This document shows, piece after piece, positions 27,922 to 39,242 of a stretch of DNA of 64,000 bases. A program made the translations under genes and the position numbers. The DNA lies in contig CAJNYU010002676.1 of assembly GCA_905331475.1 (NCBI GenBank), positions 124,001-188,000 on the forward strand, given 5' to 3'. This DNA is from Rotaria socialis (Eukaryota; Rotifera; Eurotatoria; Philodinida; Philodinidae). A model generated the notes under the pieces. The model was given only the letters and a program-made list of their open reading frames with translations, was not told where the DNA came from and ran no database searches. How positions within the stretch are numbered: position 1 is the stretch's first letter; every line of letters starts with the position of its first letter.

Positions 27922-30900
27922 ATGGCTTCCTCATCGCCAGCGACAGGTTTTGAGCATTTTGGACACAAAATATACTCGACTGTTAATCAAAATAATAGCA
28001 ATAAAAATGTGTTCCTTTCGCCAGCAAGTATTGCTCTTGCTATGGCCATGTGTTCAGTTGGCGCTCGACAAGAAACACTAAAACAAATGTTACATGTGCT
28101 TGATGCTTCATCGATAGAGAGCTTAACAAAAACAGCCGAGCAAGTTATGGAAGTCTTTTCTATTGCTGATCAAGATACACAAGTTAAGCTTAAATTAGCT
28201 AATCGACTTTACGCACAGAAATCATATAAACTTCAACAAGGTTATTTAGATCTTGTTCAGGATTCGTTCAAAGCTGATATTAAACTTGAAGATTTCGTAA
28301 ATAATAGTGCTGCTGCTGTTCAAACGATTAACGCATGGGTTGAAGATCAAACGAATAATTTGATTCAAAATTTACTTTCTCAAAATGATGTTAAACGTGA
28401 TACACGTTTGATTATAGTAAATTGTATCTATTTTAAGGTAAATATTAGTGTTTAAATGGGAGTTTTGATTTTATTTGCATAAATAACGTAATAGGGCACA
28501 TGGAGAAAGCAATTTGAAGAGCATTCAACGAATGAAAACGCTGATTTTCATGAAGCTAGTGGCAATGTTTCAAAAGTCAAACTAATGTTCATGAAAGAAA
28601 AATATTTGTATGGTGAAAATAAAGATTTACATGTGCAAATAGCTCATTTACCATATAAGAGTGATAATGCGCGTGTTCAATTCGTTTTCACTGTGATCTT
28701 GCCACAGAAGGATGTTTCATTAAATAGTGTTGAACAAAAATTATCATCAAAGCCACAGCTATTGCAACAAATATTGAACGATGAAAATACAAGAACGGAA
28801 GAGCTTCTTTTGTATCTCCCGAAATTCAAAATGGAAGCTTCATTTGAACTGAGTGATGTTCTTAAAAGGTTAGGAATGGTGAATGCATTCAGTGACAGCG
28901 CAGCCGACTTTACTGGTATTGTAAGTAAAGAAGATGATCCTGCAGGTTTATGCGTTAGCAAAGTAAGAATTGAATGAAGAAGAAATATTTAATGTAATTT
29001 TTATTACACAAAACGTTTAGGTTATTCACAAAGCGTTTATCGATGTAAACGAAAAAGGTAAGACAATCGATTTTATATATGATATTCTATAGACGGATAC
29101 AATGAGAGAGACAGAGAAGAATATTTTTAAGTTTTCCGAAGGATTTGTAAGAATGATACTTACATTTTTTTACCGATAATGTGATAGTCATGAAAAAGAA
29201 GTCAAGCAACAGCTTATGTGCCAACCAAGTAATGCATTTTAGTCTTTAATTCTCTGTGTGTTATTCTTATTGTGCAGTTTGGAGCTAAGAAACAAACATT
29301 TAGTGTTACAGAAAAAATCTCAGTAAGGTTAATATGGTTTCATGATGAATTTGCCAGTTTTCTTCTGGTGTCGAATTTCTGTGTTTTTGCGTCAATTATT
29401 TGGTATGCTTTTAGAATCAAAAAAGAAAACAGAGGTTTACTTTCATCATATTTATTATGTTCCACCCTTGTGTTAGAAAAATTATTTATGCTTTAAAATT
29501 TTCAGTCAAGCCTGACAGAAATCTGTTATTTATTCTTTATTCTTTATTCAACAGAGTTAACCATATGTGACAGAATTGACTGAAAGTATGTTTATTATTT
29601 GTGATGAGAACAACATTTTATATTCTTACGTTTCTCACATCTTGATGAATAAAAATCTTGGTTAATTTTCTATTCTACATTTTCTTTTCAAGGAACCGAA
29701 GCAGCAGCTGCTACTGCTATAAGACTCACAAAAAGACGTCGGTTAGCATCAGCTATCAAATCAGTTGAATTTAAAGTTGATCGTCCATTCATTTTTATGA
29801 TTCGAGAATCACATAACAATATTACTTTTTTTTCTGGAAAATTTCTATCGCCACCGTTATCATAGTATGAATTGTTTTTGTAACGTAATAACACTTCTTT
29901 TTACCGAGCATCTTGAATAAATTCGTACAGTTATAAAAGAGCATGCCGTAAAATTGATGTTATCTTTCTGGATGAATTAGGTTCGGAAGCTGCTGCTGCG
30001 ACAGCTGTCATTATGGTAACCAAGTCAATGGCAGTGCGCCGAAAACCTGAACCAATTGAATTCAAAGCTGATCGTCCATTTTTATTTTACATTCAAGAAA
30101 CTCGACAGAATTTGACATTATTCACTGGAAAATTTCTTACACCAACAAACTTTTCATGATACTCTGTATTTTGATAGTTCATTTTTTATAAAGATAATTA
30201 CGTAATAAATTAATTAAGAGACCTTTGAGAGAGAGAGATAAGCACAATATTTTCTATGCATTGCCAACAAAAATGATTATAATTTTGCGATGAATATTTC
30301 ATAGCGATTTGCAGCTATTATTCGATGTATCAGAATTTCGCTTGATTACATTTCTTCTAATTATTATTTACTTTAGGATCAGAAGCAGCAGCAGCCACAG
30401 CAGTTATCATGATGCGTTGCTGCGCCTCAATAGGTCCAAAACGATCGCCCATCGAATTCAAAGCTGATCGACCATTTTTATTTTACATTCGAGAAATTCG
30501 ACAGAATTTGACATTGTTTACTGGCAAATTTCTTACACCCGTTAACTTATCATAATATTATGTACTTTGATCGTTCGCTTTTTATAAAATTGACTAATAA
30601 ATTAAACAAAAGAATCTACTAAGAAGCAACTTGCATCGATTCGAAGCAAGAATGCGTATAGGTTTGCGATGAATATTTCATAGTGGTTTAAAATTGTTAT
30701 TCAGTGTATGGAAATTTCGCTGGATGCCTTTTCTTTTATTATTTGATTTAGAATCAGAAGCTGCAGCAGCTACAGCAGTCATCATGAATATTTTTAATAT
30801 CACAATAGCTCGAAAAGCATCACCTATCGAATTCAAAGCCGATCGACCTTTTTTATTTTTCATTCGTGAAACTAAACAAGATCTTGTTTTATTCCGTGCC

Positions 30901-30930
30901 AAATATGTCTCACCACCGGCTGCATCGTAA
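27922..30930 (+). CDS. Intracellular-type serpin with four alternative reactive-loop terminal exons
   Basis: Serine (or cysteine) protease inhibitor of the serpin fold. Constant exons are 27922-28437 (172 codons; FLSPASIALAMAMCSVGARQ, VNCIYFK), 28495-28962 (156 codons; LPYK, YLPKFKMEASFELSDVLKRLGM, AFSDSAADFTGI) and 29021-29057 (VIHKAFIDVNEKG). Four terminal exons follow at 29693, 29981, 30377 and 30752, all entered in phase 1 and each with its own stop, giving proteins of about 397 aa. There is no signal peptide, as in clade B (ov-) serpins, so it probably acts in the cytosol or is released on damage. The hinge (E-K-G-[TS]-E-A-A-A-A-T-A) is of inhibitory type. The neighbour at 31,432 has the same exon lengths (468 and 37 bp for exons 2 and 3), so the two are duplicates. 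Exon structure is read from sequence; mutually exclusive use of the terminal exons is inference. Confidence 0.9.
29693..29865 (+). CDS. Serpin alternative terminal exon A (predicted P1 Arg)
   Basis: The acceptor is ttttcaag. Joined to exon 3 it gives GTEAAAATAIRLTKRRRLAS, then VEFKVDRPFIFMI and FFSGKFLSPPLS with TAG. Counting from P15 Gly, P1 falls on Arg in a KRRR cluster, as expected for trypsin-, furin- or kexin-like targets. An AATAAA lies about 50 bases past the stop (near 29,917). It is the most divergent of the four exons: it lacks the VIM at P6-P4 and has FKVDR instead of FKADR. Confidence 0.85.
29981..30159 (+). CDS. Serpin alternative terminal exon B (predicted P1 Lys)
   Basis: The acceptor is gaattag. 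It gives GSEAAAATAVIMVTKSMAV, then IEFKADRPFLFYI and LFTGKFLTPTNFS with TGA. P1-P1' is predicted Lys-Ser, the classic layout of an inhibitory loop. AATAAA is at about 30,205. Outside the loop it is almost identical to exon C. Confidence 0.88.
30377..30555 (+). CDS. Serpin alternative terminal exon C (predicted P1 Cys)
   Basis: The acceptor is actttag. It gives GSEAAAATAVIMMRCCASI, then IEFKADRPFLFYI and LFTGKFLTPVNLS with TAA. P1 is predicted Cys (Arg at P2, Cys at P1'), so the bond could also be read as Arg-Cys. AATAAA is at about 30,592. The 3' flank resembles that of exon B and the 5' flank that of exon D, which shows tandem duplication of whole exon-plus-intron units. Confidence 0.88.
30752..30930 (+). 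CDS. Serpin alternative terminal exon D (predicted P1 Phe)
   Basis: The acceptor is gatttag. It gives ESEAAAATAVIMNIFNITI, then IEFKADRPFLFFI and LFRAKYVSPPAAS with TAA. P1 is predicted Phe, which points to chymotrypsin-like proteases or cathepsins. The splice codon makes P15 Glu instead of Gly, a change at a residue that matters for loop insertion. I see no AATAAA in the 100 bases after the stop. Confidence 0.85.
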
Positions 30931-31431
30931 ATGAAGGATTTTCGTTTTCTTTCACGTCGAAGAGTACCAACATGTAAATTTATTGAATAGCTAGGGCTCT
31001 ATGGTGATAGGCCAATCATAATGATATTTCACCTACGCTCATACTCGGTATGCATTGATTCATCGTGTGGGATTTAATACAACATACTTCCGTACTAATG
31101 AAAAGGACGCAATCAATCAAAAACAAAACAAATTTAGATAGTTTAATGTATATTGTGATAATATATATTTATCAGAGATTCGCTGATATTTTTTCATCAA
31201 TAATACTGATTGAATACTGTTCTCGTAAAATAAGCGTCGTACGAGTAACGATTGGCTTTTTTTATCTCTTGTTTACAGCCTTTCTTTTCAACTGATTGCA
31301 TCAATCATAGACTCACCTTTCAAAAATGGTCGTCTACCGAATATTTTCTCTCACATAAAAAAAAGCAAGTAGAAAAAAAAGGATATGAGACAAAATTGCT
31401 CATCCATTTTCCTTGTATAAAGAAGCAGGTC
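30931..31431. other. Intergenic between the two serpins
   Basis: Short AT-rich spacer carrying the 3' end of serpin 1 and the promoter of serpin 2. No further loop exon is visible. Confidence 0.5.
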
Positions 31432-33130
31432 ATGGCTGCTGCATCGACTGAAAGTTTCGCACATTTTGGATCTAAACTATTCGCTACTATAGCTCGTGAA
31501 AACAATTCTCAGAATGTATTTCTTTCACCAGCAAGTATTGCTCTGGCAATGTCAATGTGTACAGTTGGTGCTCGACATGAAACACTAAAACAAATGCTGC
31601 AAGTATTCGAAGTATCATCAATAAAGGATTTAGAGAATTCAGCCCATCATGTTATGCAAGTATTTTCAAATAATCGTGGAAAAAAGCCATCGACAATTAA
31701 ATCAGCCACTGATTTACCTGAGGTACCCAATCCATCATTAGTTACACTCAGATTAGTAAATTGTCTTTATGTACAAAAAGGATTCACAATACGTGATGAT
31801 TATTTGGATTTACTTAAACACTCGTTTTATTCTGCTATTGATCTGGAAGATTTTGAAAATAACAGTGCTGAAGCTGTCGAAAAAATAAATGTCTGGGTAG
31901 AAAAACAAACACGCAAGCGCATACGTGATTTATTATCAACAAATGAAGTTACCAAAGACACGCGACTCATACTTGTTAATTGTATTTACTTCAAGGTAAA
32001 TATTTTGTTCACTATGTTTTTCTAGTTTCTTTATCGTGCAGCATCTGTTCGTTTAGGGTGAATGGGAAGATAGATTTCAACAGAATAGTACGGATAAAAA
32101 TGCAGATTTTCATGGAATTGATGGTACTACATCGAAAATCGAATTAATGTTTCAAAAAACGAATTTTAATTATGCTGAAAACCAAGATTTACAAATTCAA
32201 ATTGCTCATTTACCCTATAAAAACATGGGTCCCAGCGGAGTGTTCATTTTTACAATAGTTTTACCTCATGACGGTGTTAACTTAAATGAAATCGAAGGAA
32301 AATTAATGTCAAACACGAAATTAATGCATGAAGTATTAAGTTTTGACAATGCAAATTCCATAGAACTTTCACTTTATTTGCCAAAATTTAAAATGGAGAC
32401 GAAATATGAATTAGGAGATATTATGATTTCATTGGGCATGAAAGATGCATTCGACGAAAAGAAAGCTAATTTTAAAGGTATTATTGGTACAATCAAGGAT
32501 GAGAATCGTATAGCGATAACCAAAGTAAATGATACATACTACTCATTTCTCTACATATTTTTCTTCTAGGTTATTCATAGAACATTCCTTAATGTCGACG
32601 AAGAAGGTAAATAATTAAATTTTTAGTATTTTGTTTTTGGAAAAATATTGATATGAAAATACGTGTCTAATATTCTACTGTTGAGTGCGTCGGCCTTGAT
32701 AGAAATATTCATAATGACGTAAATAATAAATTAATGTAGTCTGATTAATTGCATATGAAAATACCTCTAAGGCGTTTCGATCTTTTCCATAGAAAAGATT
32801 GAGACAAGGACGGTAGTGCTTCCCCTTCTCCCTATTGTAAGTTCATTTTGGAAGAGATAAAGTAATCTCTTTGTTTTTTTTTATGAACAAAGGGATTATA
32901 GAATCAAAAGTTCATCTGTCTTCTATAGTTTGAAACTTTTTTATTTAGGCACAGAAGCGGCAGGTGCTGGGGCAGTCATCATGGGTCGTTTTGGTTGTGG
33001 ATTTCACGCTAAAAAAAAGCCGATTGAATTCAAAGCGAACAGACCATTCCTATTTTTTATTCAAGAGGTTAGACAAAATGTTATTCTCTTCAGCGGAAAA
33101 TTTGTTTCGCCACCAATTCCCAGTCGTTAA
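31432..33130 (+). CDS. Serpin, intracellular type, single reactive-loop exon (predicted P1 Phe)
   Basis: Tandem duplicate of the serpin at 27,922. Exons are 31432-31995 (188 codons), 32057-32524 (156 codons), 32570-32606 (37 bp) and 32949-33130. I chose the start at 31432 (MAAASTESFAHFGSKLF) by alignment with the neighbour; the open frame runs further up but without serpin sequence. Exon 1 carries a 16-residue insertion (around NNRGKKPSTIKSATDLPE) compared with serpin 1. The hinge is GTEAAGAGAVIM and the loop GRFGCGFHAKKK, so P1 is predicted Phe with Arg at P2. The C-terminus is IEFKANRPFLFFI...LFSGKFVSPPIPSR. There is no signal peptide. The Gly residues in the hinge (P10, P8) are tolerated in inhibitory serpins but unusual. 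Only one loop exon is seen before the next gene. Confidence 0.9.
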
Positions 33131-33471
33131 ACTATTTAACATTCTAGCTGAATGGCTCCTGATTATTTTTCTTCTTCGATTGTATACTAAAATCTCTCAC
33201 GTAGATATGAAATTAATATAAATTAACGGTAGCTGACTAACGAATTGCACCAATGATATCAATAAAAGTAACTAAAAATGAAAAATGACGACAAAATTTA
33301 ACTGTTTTTAATATAAATCCTGATTCAAACTTACGTCTGACGAAATCTACATTATTTTTAGTCACATAATATAGTTGATATCATTTTTTTTATTGATTTC
33401 ATGCATAAAAGTACAAAACGTTGAAGACGTACAAACTACAAGATGAAGATAAAATTTAATTTTAGTTAAAA
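33131..33471. other. Intergenic between convergent genes
   Basis: Contains the 3' end of serpin 2 (AATAAA at about 33,261) and the 3' side of the minus-strand SNARE gene. Nothing else is seen. Confidence 0.45.
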
Positions 33472-33873
33472 TCATTCCAGTACAATATTTGTACTCCTAT
33501 CAGATATATTATTTGTCTGATTTAAAATAATATTTAAGATTACTACGAGAACTACAACAACTAGAAGAAGAATTCCAATAGCAAAATATTTTATTTTATT
33601 TATTGATTGTTTTCGTTCAATATCTTTTCGATAATCCATAACACCGTAACCGAACGCTTGATTTTTATGCAATAATAAATCAGTCCGATCTAATAGCATA
33701 TTCAGTTGTTCATTACGTGCCATATTTGAATCGATTGCTTTTCGAAGTTCATGTTCAGTTTGATTAGCTAAATCGTATAATTTATTTATTTCTATTTGAC
33801 TTGTTTCACCTTTTGTTGGCAATGATGTTGAATTTTTATTGTATGATATCTGTTTATGATTCGTCATTATCAT
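33472..33873 (-). CDS. R-SNARE (VAMP/synaptobrevin-like), single exon
   Basis: Tail-anchored membrane-fusion protein of about 133 aa. The start is taken at MIMTNHKQ (33873) or the second Met (33867); the frame extends upstream only with low-complexity hydrophobic sequence. The SNARE helix runs from about IEINKLYDLANQ to RKDIERKQ, with the zero-layer Arg in DSNMARNEQL aligned to VAMP's LERDQKL. A single membrane helix (AIGILLLVVVVLVVILNII) follows, then an unusually long luminal tail of about 20 residues with a potential N-glycan site (NQT). The membrane-proximal segment lacks the Trp-Trp pair of synaptic VAMPs. It could be a VAMP4/7/8-like or a divergent VAMP; no longin domain is visible. Confidence 0.75.
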   Translation of the reverse strand: MIMTNHKQISYNKNSTSLPTKGETSQIEINKLYDLANQTEHELRKAIDSNMARNEQLNMLLDRTDLLLHKNQAFGYGVMDYRKDIERKQSINKIKYFAIGILLLVVVVLVVILNIILNQTNNISDRSTNIVLE

Positions 33874-35582
33874 ATTTATCAATATAAATAGACTGAGAAA
33901 TTCCGATTGCTTCTGGTCAAGGAGAAAAAATGAAGGTAGTATAATAATTTTGAAAAAATAATCCATTCGTATTACAAGAAAAAAAATGACAAGACAAAAT
34001 GAGCGCATTTGTATAGTTGAATACCTAAAGAAATTCTAATATGTTCATTCAATTGAAAATCGATCTGTTGAAAAAAACTCGAGCACAGATAGTCATCAAC
34101 GTTTTTTTAGCAGAGGTAGATCTTCATGAGAATGAATTATTATTATAAAACTCCCAGATCTGTTGATCTACTTCTGTTCTTAAACAAAAATAGTAAATCA
34201 ATTGTTTTCACTGTGATAAAAATTAGTTGTCCCGAAGCCCATGTACATTGAGTTAATCAACATCATAGAAATCCAGTATCTCCATAGCAATAATCTAAGA
34301 GGCCAAAGATGTATTGAAGCATTATAATACACATAAGTAGTCGTGACTCAAAGGAAATTAATTATTTGAACAACTTCTATCGTTACTTATGATGATTCTT
34401 GTAGTTCAATAGAATACAAAGAGCCACGCTTTCATGTAGCAAGAAAACTAATCAATTCTCAATATCTGTACATATGTTGATACCAAGTTTATTTTGAAAG
34501 CAAACTTTCTCTTCTAGAATATGACTTTGGAGAATAGAAAACATTTGTTTTCATTACTAATTCAATGAATATCTCACAGATACAATGCTAAATTATGACA
34601 TTCGTATACGAATGAATTACGTCTAAAAGGATTTCTTAATGCACAAAGCTTGTTTTTGAAGCTTTTAGAGAGAGAAAGAACGTAGAAATGCTTCTACTTT
34701 GATCTGAAAGTATTGCCTATTGAAAAGAATCTTCATTGACAAGTAATAAAATTGAAATTTTTTTCATTGAATTTCTTATACCTTAAGAGTTTTATTTGAC
34801 CTTCTGCATTGATCTCGTTATGCATCCCTACAAATGCATCCATAATTTCTGTTCGGTATTTTTCTCTTCCGTGACATTTCGAAATATCGAACAGAAAATG
34901 GTGCTTTAGTGTTGTAATGAATATTTTCTTTATTCATCATTGATGAATGAGTATTTTTGCATCTCTTCATTGTATCACTGGATTATACCGTTTAGCATTG
35001 AAATATGAACAGTGTAATATACATTTTCAAGCTCTCTGGAGAATATTGTTTTTATTAAGAAAACGACACAGATTATTTTCTTTTTTGCACTGCAGGGCAC
35101 TAATGAAAAAAAGGAACCGACAGAATACAAAGGAAAAAAAAATAAAGAAAAGAAATAGAAATGTTTCTATAGACAAGCTTTATCTTTAGAGGTATATTCA
35201 GTTGAGAAAAAAAAACAGTAAATTAAAACAGTTGATATTCGTTTTTTGCTTCGGATAGTTCGTTATTTTTTTTTCTTCTGGCGTCTAAGCAAATGTAAGT
35301 AATTATGAGCATTGCATATATTAATTGGAGTGACAGCAATACAAATAAGAGCTATTTAAAGAGTCAAACACAACGTACAATGATAAAAATAAAAATATCT
35401 CCGAGTCAGTCGAAAAAGAACAGCAACGATATTGACTGGCGTAAACATGTTTCTTTATGCGACTGTTATTTTGAAAGAAGAAAATATCGAAGTGAATAAT
35501 AATAAGAATAAAAACATCACATGTTTCTATATTGTAGTGTATCGTGTATCGACTATCATAACATCGTCAATTGCATATTGAC
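33874..35582. other. Intergenic between divergent genes; no gene seen
   Basis: AT-rich DNA. The Lys/Arg-rich frame at 34947-35189 and the frame at 35305-35499 show no motif, and their composition follows adenine runs. The promoters of the SNARE (-) and PEX11-like (+) genes must lie here. Confidence 0.45.
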
Positions 35583-36449
35583 ATGTCGAGTTTAACTACT
35601 CAAACAATTCGTGTTCTTGATTGTTATGAAGGTCGCGATGGTGCTATTACATTGACACTTTATTTTTGTTGTTTATTAAGTGGTTTTTATCCAACTGACT
35701 CTAATTTGCATCTATCTTTGCAACGAATATTTGAACGTTTAGAAGATTGTCGCGTTGTCTTACGTCTTTATGATGACATAGCAATTCTTCGAGATTTTTT
35801 TACTTATGAATTAAGACCTGGAGTGAGAAATTTCGTTCATTTTTCTGATACTATTTTCTTGGTTGATGCAATATAACTTTTAGGAACGAAATTGGATAGT
35901 TCGTTGTCTAAAATTATTACACTATATTGCATGGCTTGGTTATTATCCATCGGAACATATAAGTTGGCTTGGAGACATGAATTTGATTGACGTTGATCCT
36001 GAATTTTGGGAATTCCTAACAAATTTCTTTTGGGCAACAGCATTAATTACTTCTGCTCTTTGGTAAACAAGTTGTTCTTTTTTTCCGCCAAACCGTACCC
36101 GATTGTCATGTCTTTTGATATCTCGTAGGAATGCGTATGTTGTTTTACAATATAGATCTCAAAAGCATATAAGTAAAGAAAAAAAAGAAGAAGAGTAAGT
36201 AACTATAACAAATGAATGTTGACTCAACTATTGAATTGCATTTATAGGAAAAAATCTCTTATTCCATGGACAGCTGCTCGCAATGCTATGCTAGTTACGA
36301 TTCGTGATGGAACTGAATTTATGGTTGCTGTTAATAATTTACCAAAAGGTTATTTGTGGTCATCAACATTGACCTATACTCAAGTCGGCATGTTTGGCAC
36401 TTGTTCGGCCTTCTTACGTCTTTTTGCACTTTTCAAATTTGCTTCCTGA
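35583..36449 (+). CDS. PEX11G: Peroxisomal membrane protein PEX11, gamma type
   Basis: Peroxisome membrane protein that takes part in peroxisome elongation and division. Exons 35583-35822, 35884-36062, 36129-36194 and 36248-36449 join in phase with clean GT-AG introns, giving about 228 aa. Features shared with PEX11G: LDCYEGRDGAI at the N-terminus (compare ESYRGRDRLIR), CRVVLRLYDDIA (compare CRTILRLFDDLA), YYPSEHISWLGD (compare YYPCEHVAWAAD), and NNLPKGYLWSSTLT...GMFGTCSAFLRL at the end. Hydrophobic segments lie in the third and last exons. The start at 35583 gives MSSLTTQTIRVL and fits the family length. The symbol is given by motif similarity. Confidence 0.85.
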
Positions 36450-38199
36450 TCATTGAAATTTTCATTTGATTTATTTATGTTCTTTGATCAATCGACCAGA
36501 TCTTCTGTTGCAATTTTAATTTATTTTCGATGGACACAAACTGTGATGTTTTTCTCTTTAATATGCATGTTTTTTTTTAAAGAGCACTTATCAAATGTAG
36601 ATTTGTTTTCAACCCATAGCAATTATTTCTTTGTTCTATAGAAGAAATAAAATTTTAGTCATTTCTCTCAAGAAAGATACTTTTTTTTTATTGTATTTTA
36701 ATTATAGGATAAGAATATTGCATTTTCGCTTTCGTATTCTTTTATATTAAAATAGATTAGAATAATACCAAGTATATTTAACAAGTCTATAATATACTTC
36801 AATTGTCAGTAAAAATTTGATAAAAAAAGAATCGTTAAAGTGACATACTTTTAAATATTTGAAAACTCAAAAAAATCTATGCATTACACAACATTGGTGA
36901 ATATCGGGATGAATAGAGAACTAAATTATCATTCGAGCGAAGTTTGCATTGATCTAATATGACATATGTTATTGCTAAATCTTGAACTCGTGCTTTGGAT
37001 ATTACGGGAGATGTGTCCATATTTCAAAAGTTTACATCGTAGAGAAAATCTCATAAAGTTAATACTTATTGTACAATCCACGTTAAATGTTTTTTCTTTT
37101 AGAAGTGTGAGATTTCATCTTGATTTATTTGAAGTTACACAAGACAATAATTACAGTACGCATGTAAATAAAATCGAATGATAAATTCTCAGCAGGCCTT
37201 TTGCCCACAATAAAAAAACGCTAACGTGTTGAGGGCTATGAGTTAATGTGAATTGTGATTCATATGCTAAATAGACGAGGAAGTATTTGCTTTGATGAAT
37301 TAGCGTTAGAAAAACAGTTAGTAATTTGTGTTGAGTGAATTGCAGAATCTCAGTTATTTCATAATGATTGCAACGTAGAAATAACATAACAATGAATTAT
37401 ATGACAACTAGAATATTTATATTAGTGATTGAAGAACTTTTTTCTTTTTGCTGAATTGAGTTAGAATCTTAAAAATTTGATAAAGAAAATCAGCTGAATT
37501 CATCGTAATAACTGATAAAGCGGCATATCTACATAAAGATCGATGTACGAGTATATTGCTGGAATTGAATTTGCTTAGTAAATTAGACGTCATGTAAATC
37601 TACCAAGAAAATATATGAAGTATTTTTAAATAGAAATTCGAAAATTTTTAAAGATTTCTCATAATTTGCATCTCTGATAGACTAGTTTTGAACGTCTATT
37701 GCTATTCAAATGTTTGTTGGACAAATATTCCTTTTGGAGAATTCAATTAATATATTCTGTACATATAATAAACGTCGTAATTTTGATTTAAAAAAATGTA
37801 TAACCATACAACTTGAGAAAACTTTTATCCATTGATTAAACTATGCCTTCACTTTATATTTGGATGTAATAAGTGTTGCATACAATAGGAATTAATAATG
37901 CGTTTTGAAATGAGATATGATTGACATAAGGCTTAACTAGCTATTTTTATTATGCATGGTTATTGAAAAGAAAACAAAATTAGTCATGGACATGATTCAA
38001 AATATCTGCATTTTACAATTAAAACAGTACATTGTATACAAAGCCATTATTCATCCATTGCTTAGATCATACTGAAATGCGTTTCTAATGTCACATCTGT
38101 TTTAGTTTATTTTTCTTGGATTAATTAATTACAACAAAAATTTTAAAAAAGCAATAACAGTTTAGTGAGAACATATCTAACTTGTGCAAAGTAATCAGA
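36450..38199. other. Intergenic between convergent genes; no gene seen
   Basis: AT-rich sequence with a likely polyadenylation signal for the PEX11-like gene (AATAAA near 36,645). The open frames here are short and without motifs. Confidence 0.45.
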
Positions 38200-38451
38200 T
38201 TATTCATATATTCTCAAACATGCAACAACCTTTGATCGACACATGGGACAGGTTTGCATACCATGTGCACAGGGCAAACAAGCTACGTAGTGCCCGCATG
38301 GTACAAATACTGCAGCTCTATGAGTCATACTACAGGCGATACATAGATTCGTCATGGGCATCAATATTTCCCGCTCAGATGTATCATTTGTATTTTCGGC
38401 TACATCATTGGAAGCTCTTGACCCATCATTGTCGTTTTCAATGTTGTTCAT
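38200..38451 (-). CDS. Small C3HC4 RING-finger protein (IAP/neuralized-type RING)
   Basis: Probable E3 ubiquitin ligase or a fragment of one. From the first in-frame Met (38451) it is 83 aa: an acidic, Asn-rich lead followed by a complete RING, with CIAC, PCGH, CLPC and CPMC spaced as in C-x2-C...C-x-H-x3-C-x2-C-x6-C-x2-C. It ends a few residues later in LRIYE, like the RING at the extreme C-terminus of IAP and neuralized proteins. The frame remains open about 40 bases above the Met, to an acceptor-like atttcatag near 38,485. So this may be the last exon of a larger gene whose upstream exons I could not find, or a short gene entered by leader trans-splicing. No BIR or NEUZ domain is visible nearby. 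Confidence 0.7.
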   Translation of the reverse strand: MNNIENDNDGSRASNDVAENTNDTSEREILMPMTNLCIACSMTHRAAVFVPCGHYVACLPCAHGMQTCPMCRSKVVACLRIYE

Positions 38452-39242
38452 CAATCGACGCAAACAAGAATTGTTTATGGTTGCTATGAAATGACACCTT
38501 TATTAGAGTAAAAATCTGTAATAGAAAGCAATGACTAATTTCAAATGTAGCATTTTTAATGACGTAATAGTCAATAAATCTTATGCAATAAAAATTGCAG
38601 AGATGATGACAATTCTTTTTTCCCAAACTATCTATCTATACTTATCGCTATACGAATCAGTTTGATGGCCTCTCTTAATTTGACAATATTGGGCGAATAA
38701 TAAAAACTATGAGTAATTCATGATAAATGCCCCTATGATGCAATCTATTAAAGAATTGCAATTAGCAATGAATATGCAATAAAATTTTCACATCTTTTCG
38801 TAGATATCTAACTTTTTCTTTTATAGAGAACGACGCCCATGCTTTTATTATTACTCTGATATGATCAATTAAAAAGCTGATGTATCGAATGACCAAATAA
38901 AAATCATTTCATTATTTTAATATTAATTTCAGATCATTCCAGCATATTTGTTTTTAATGTATGTGCCGATATGAATGGTGTGCTCTGCAATGATTCCCCT
39001 GCTGTCCTCTTTCCATTGTTCTAATATATACTTTGAATATGTGAACAAGCGAATAGGCATCATTACCGAGGATGGCGGTAAGCTATTCTACTCGATACAG
39101 TTTGCCATTACGATATAGAAACGCAACAGTCTTATTTATCCTTACCGAAGTATTAACGCGTGCTTCATGTCAAGGTAGATAGATAGATCGATGTTTTAAC
39201 TTGGTGGCGATTCAAAAGCTCTACATTTTCTTCGTACATTTA
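38452..39242. other. Intergenic; no gene seen
   Basis: No upstream exon of the RING gene could be supported on the minus strand, and no plus-strand gene is visible. Confidence 0.4.

Noticed and set aside
29272..29496. Open frame inside the serpin region, considered as a fifth alternative exon
   Set aside because: It encodes no hinge (EAAAATA) and no C-terminal FKADRPF motif, so it is intron sequence.
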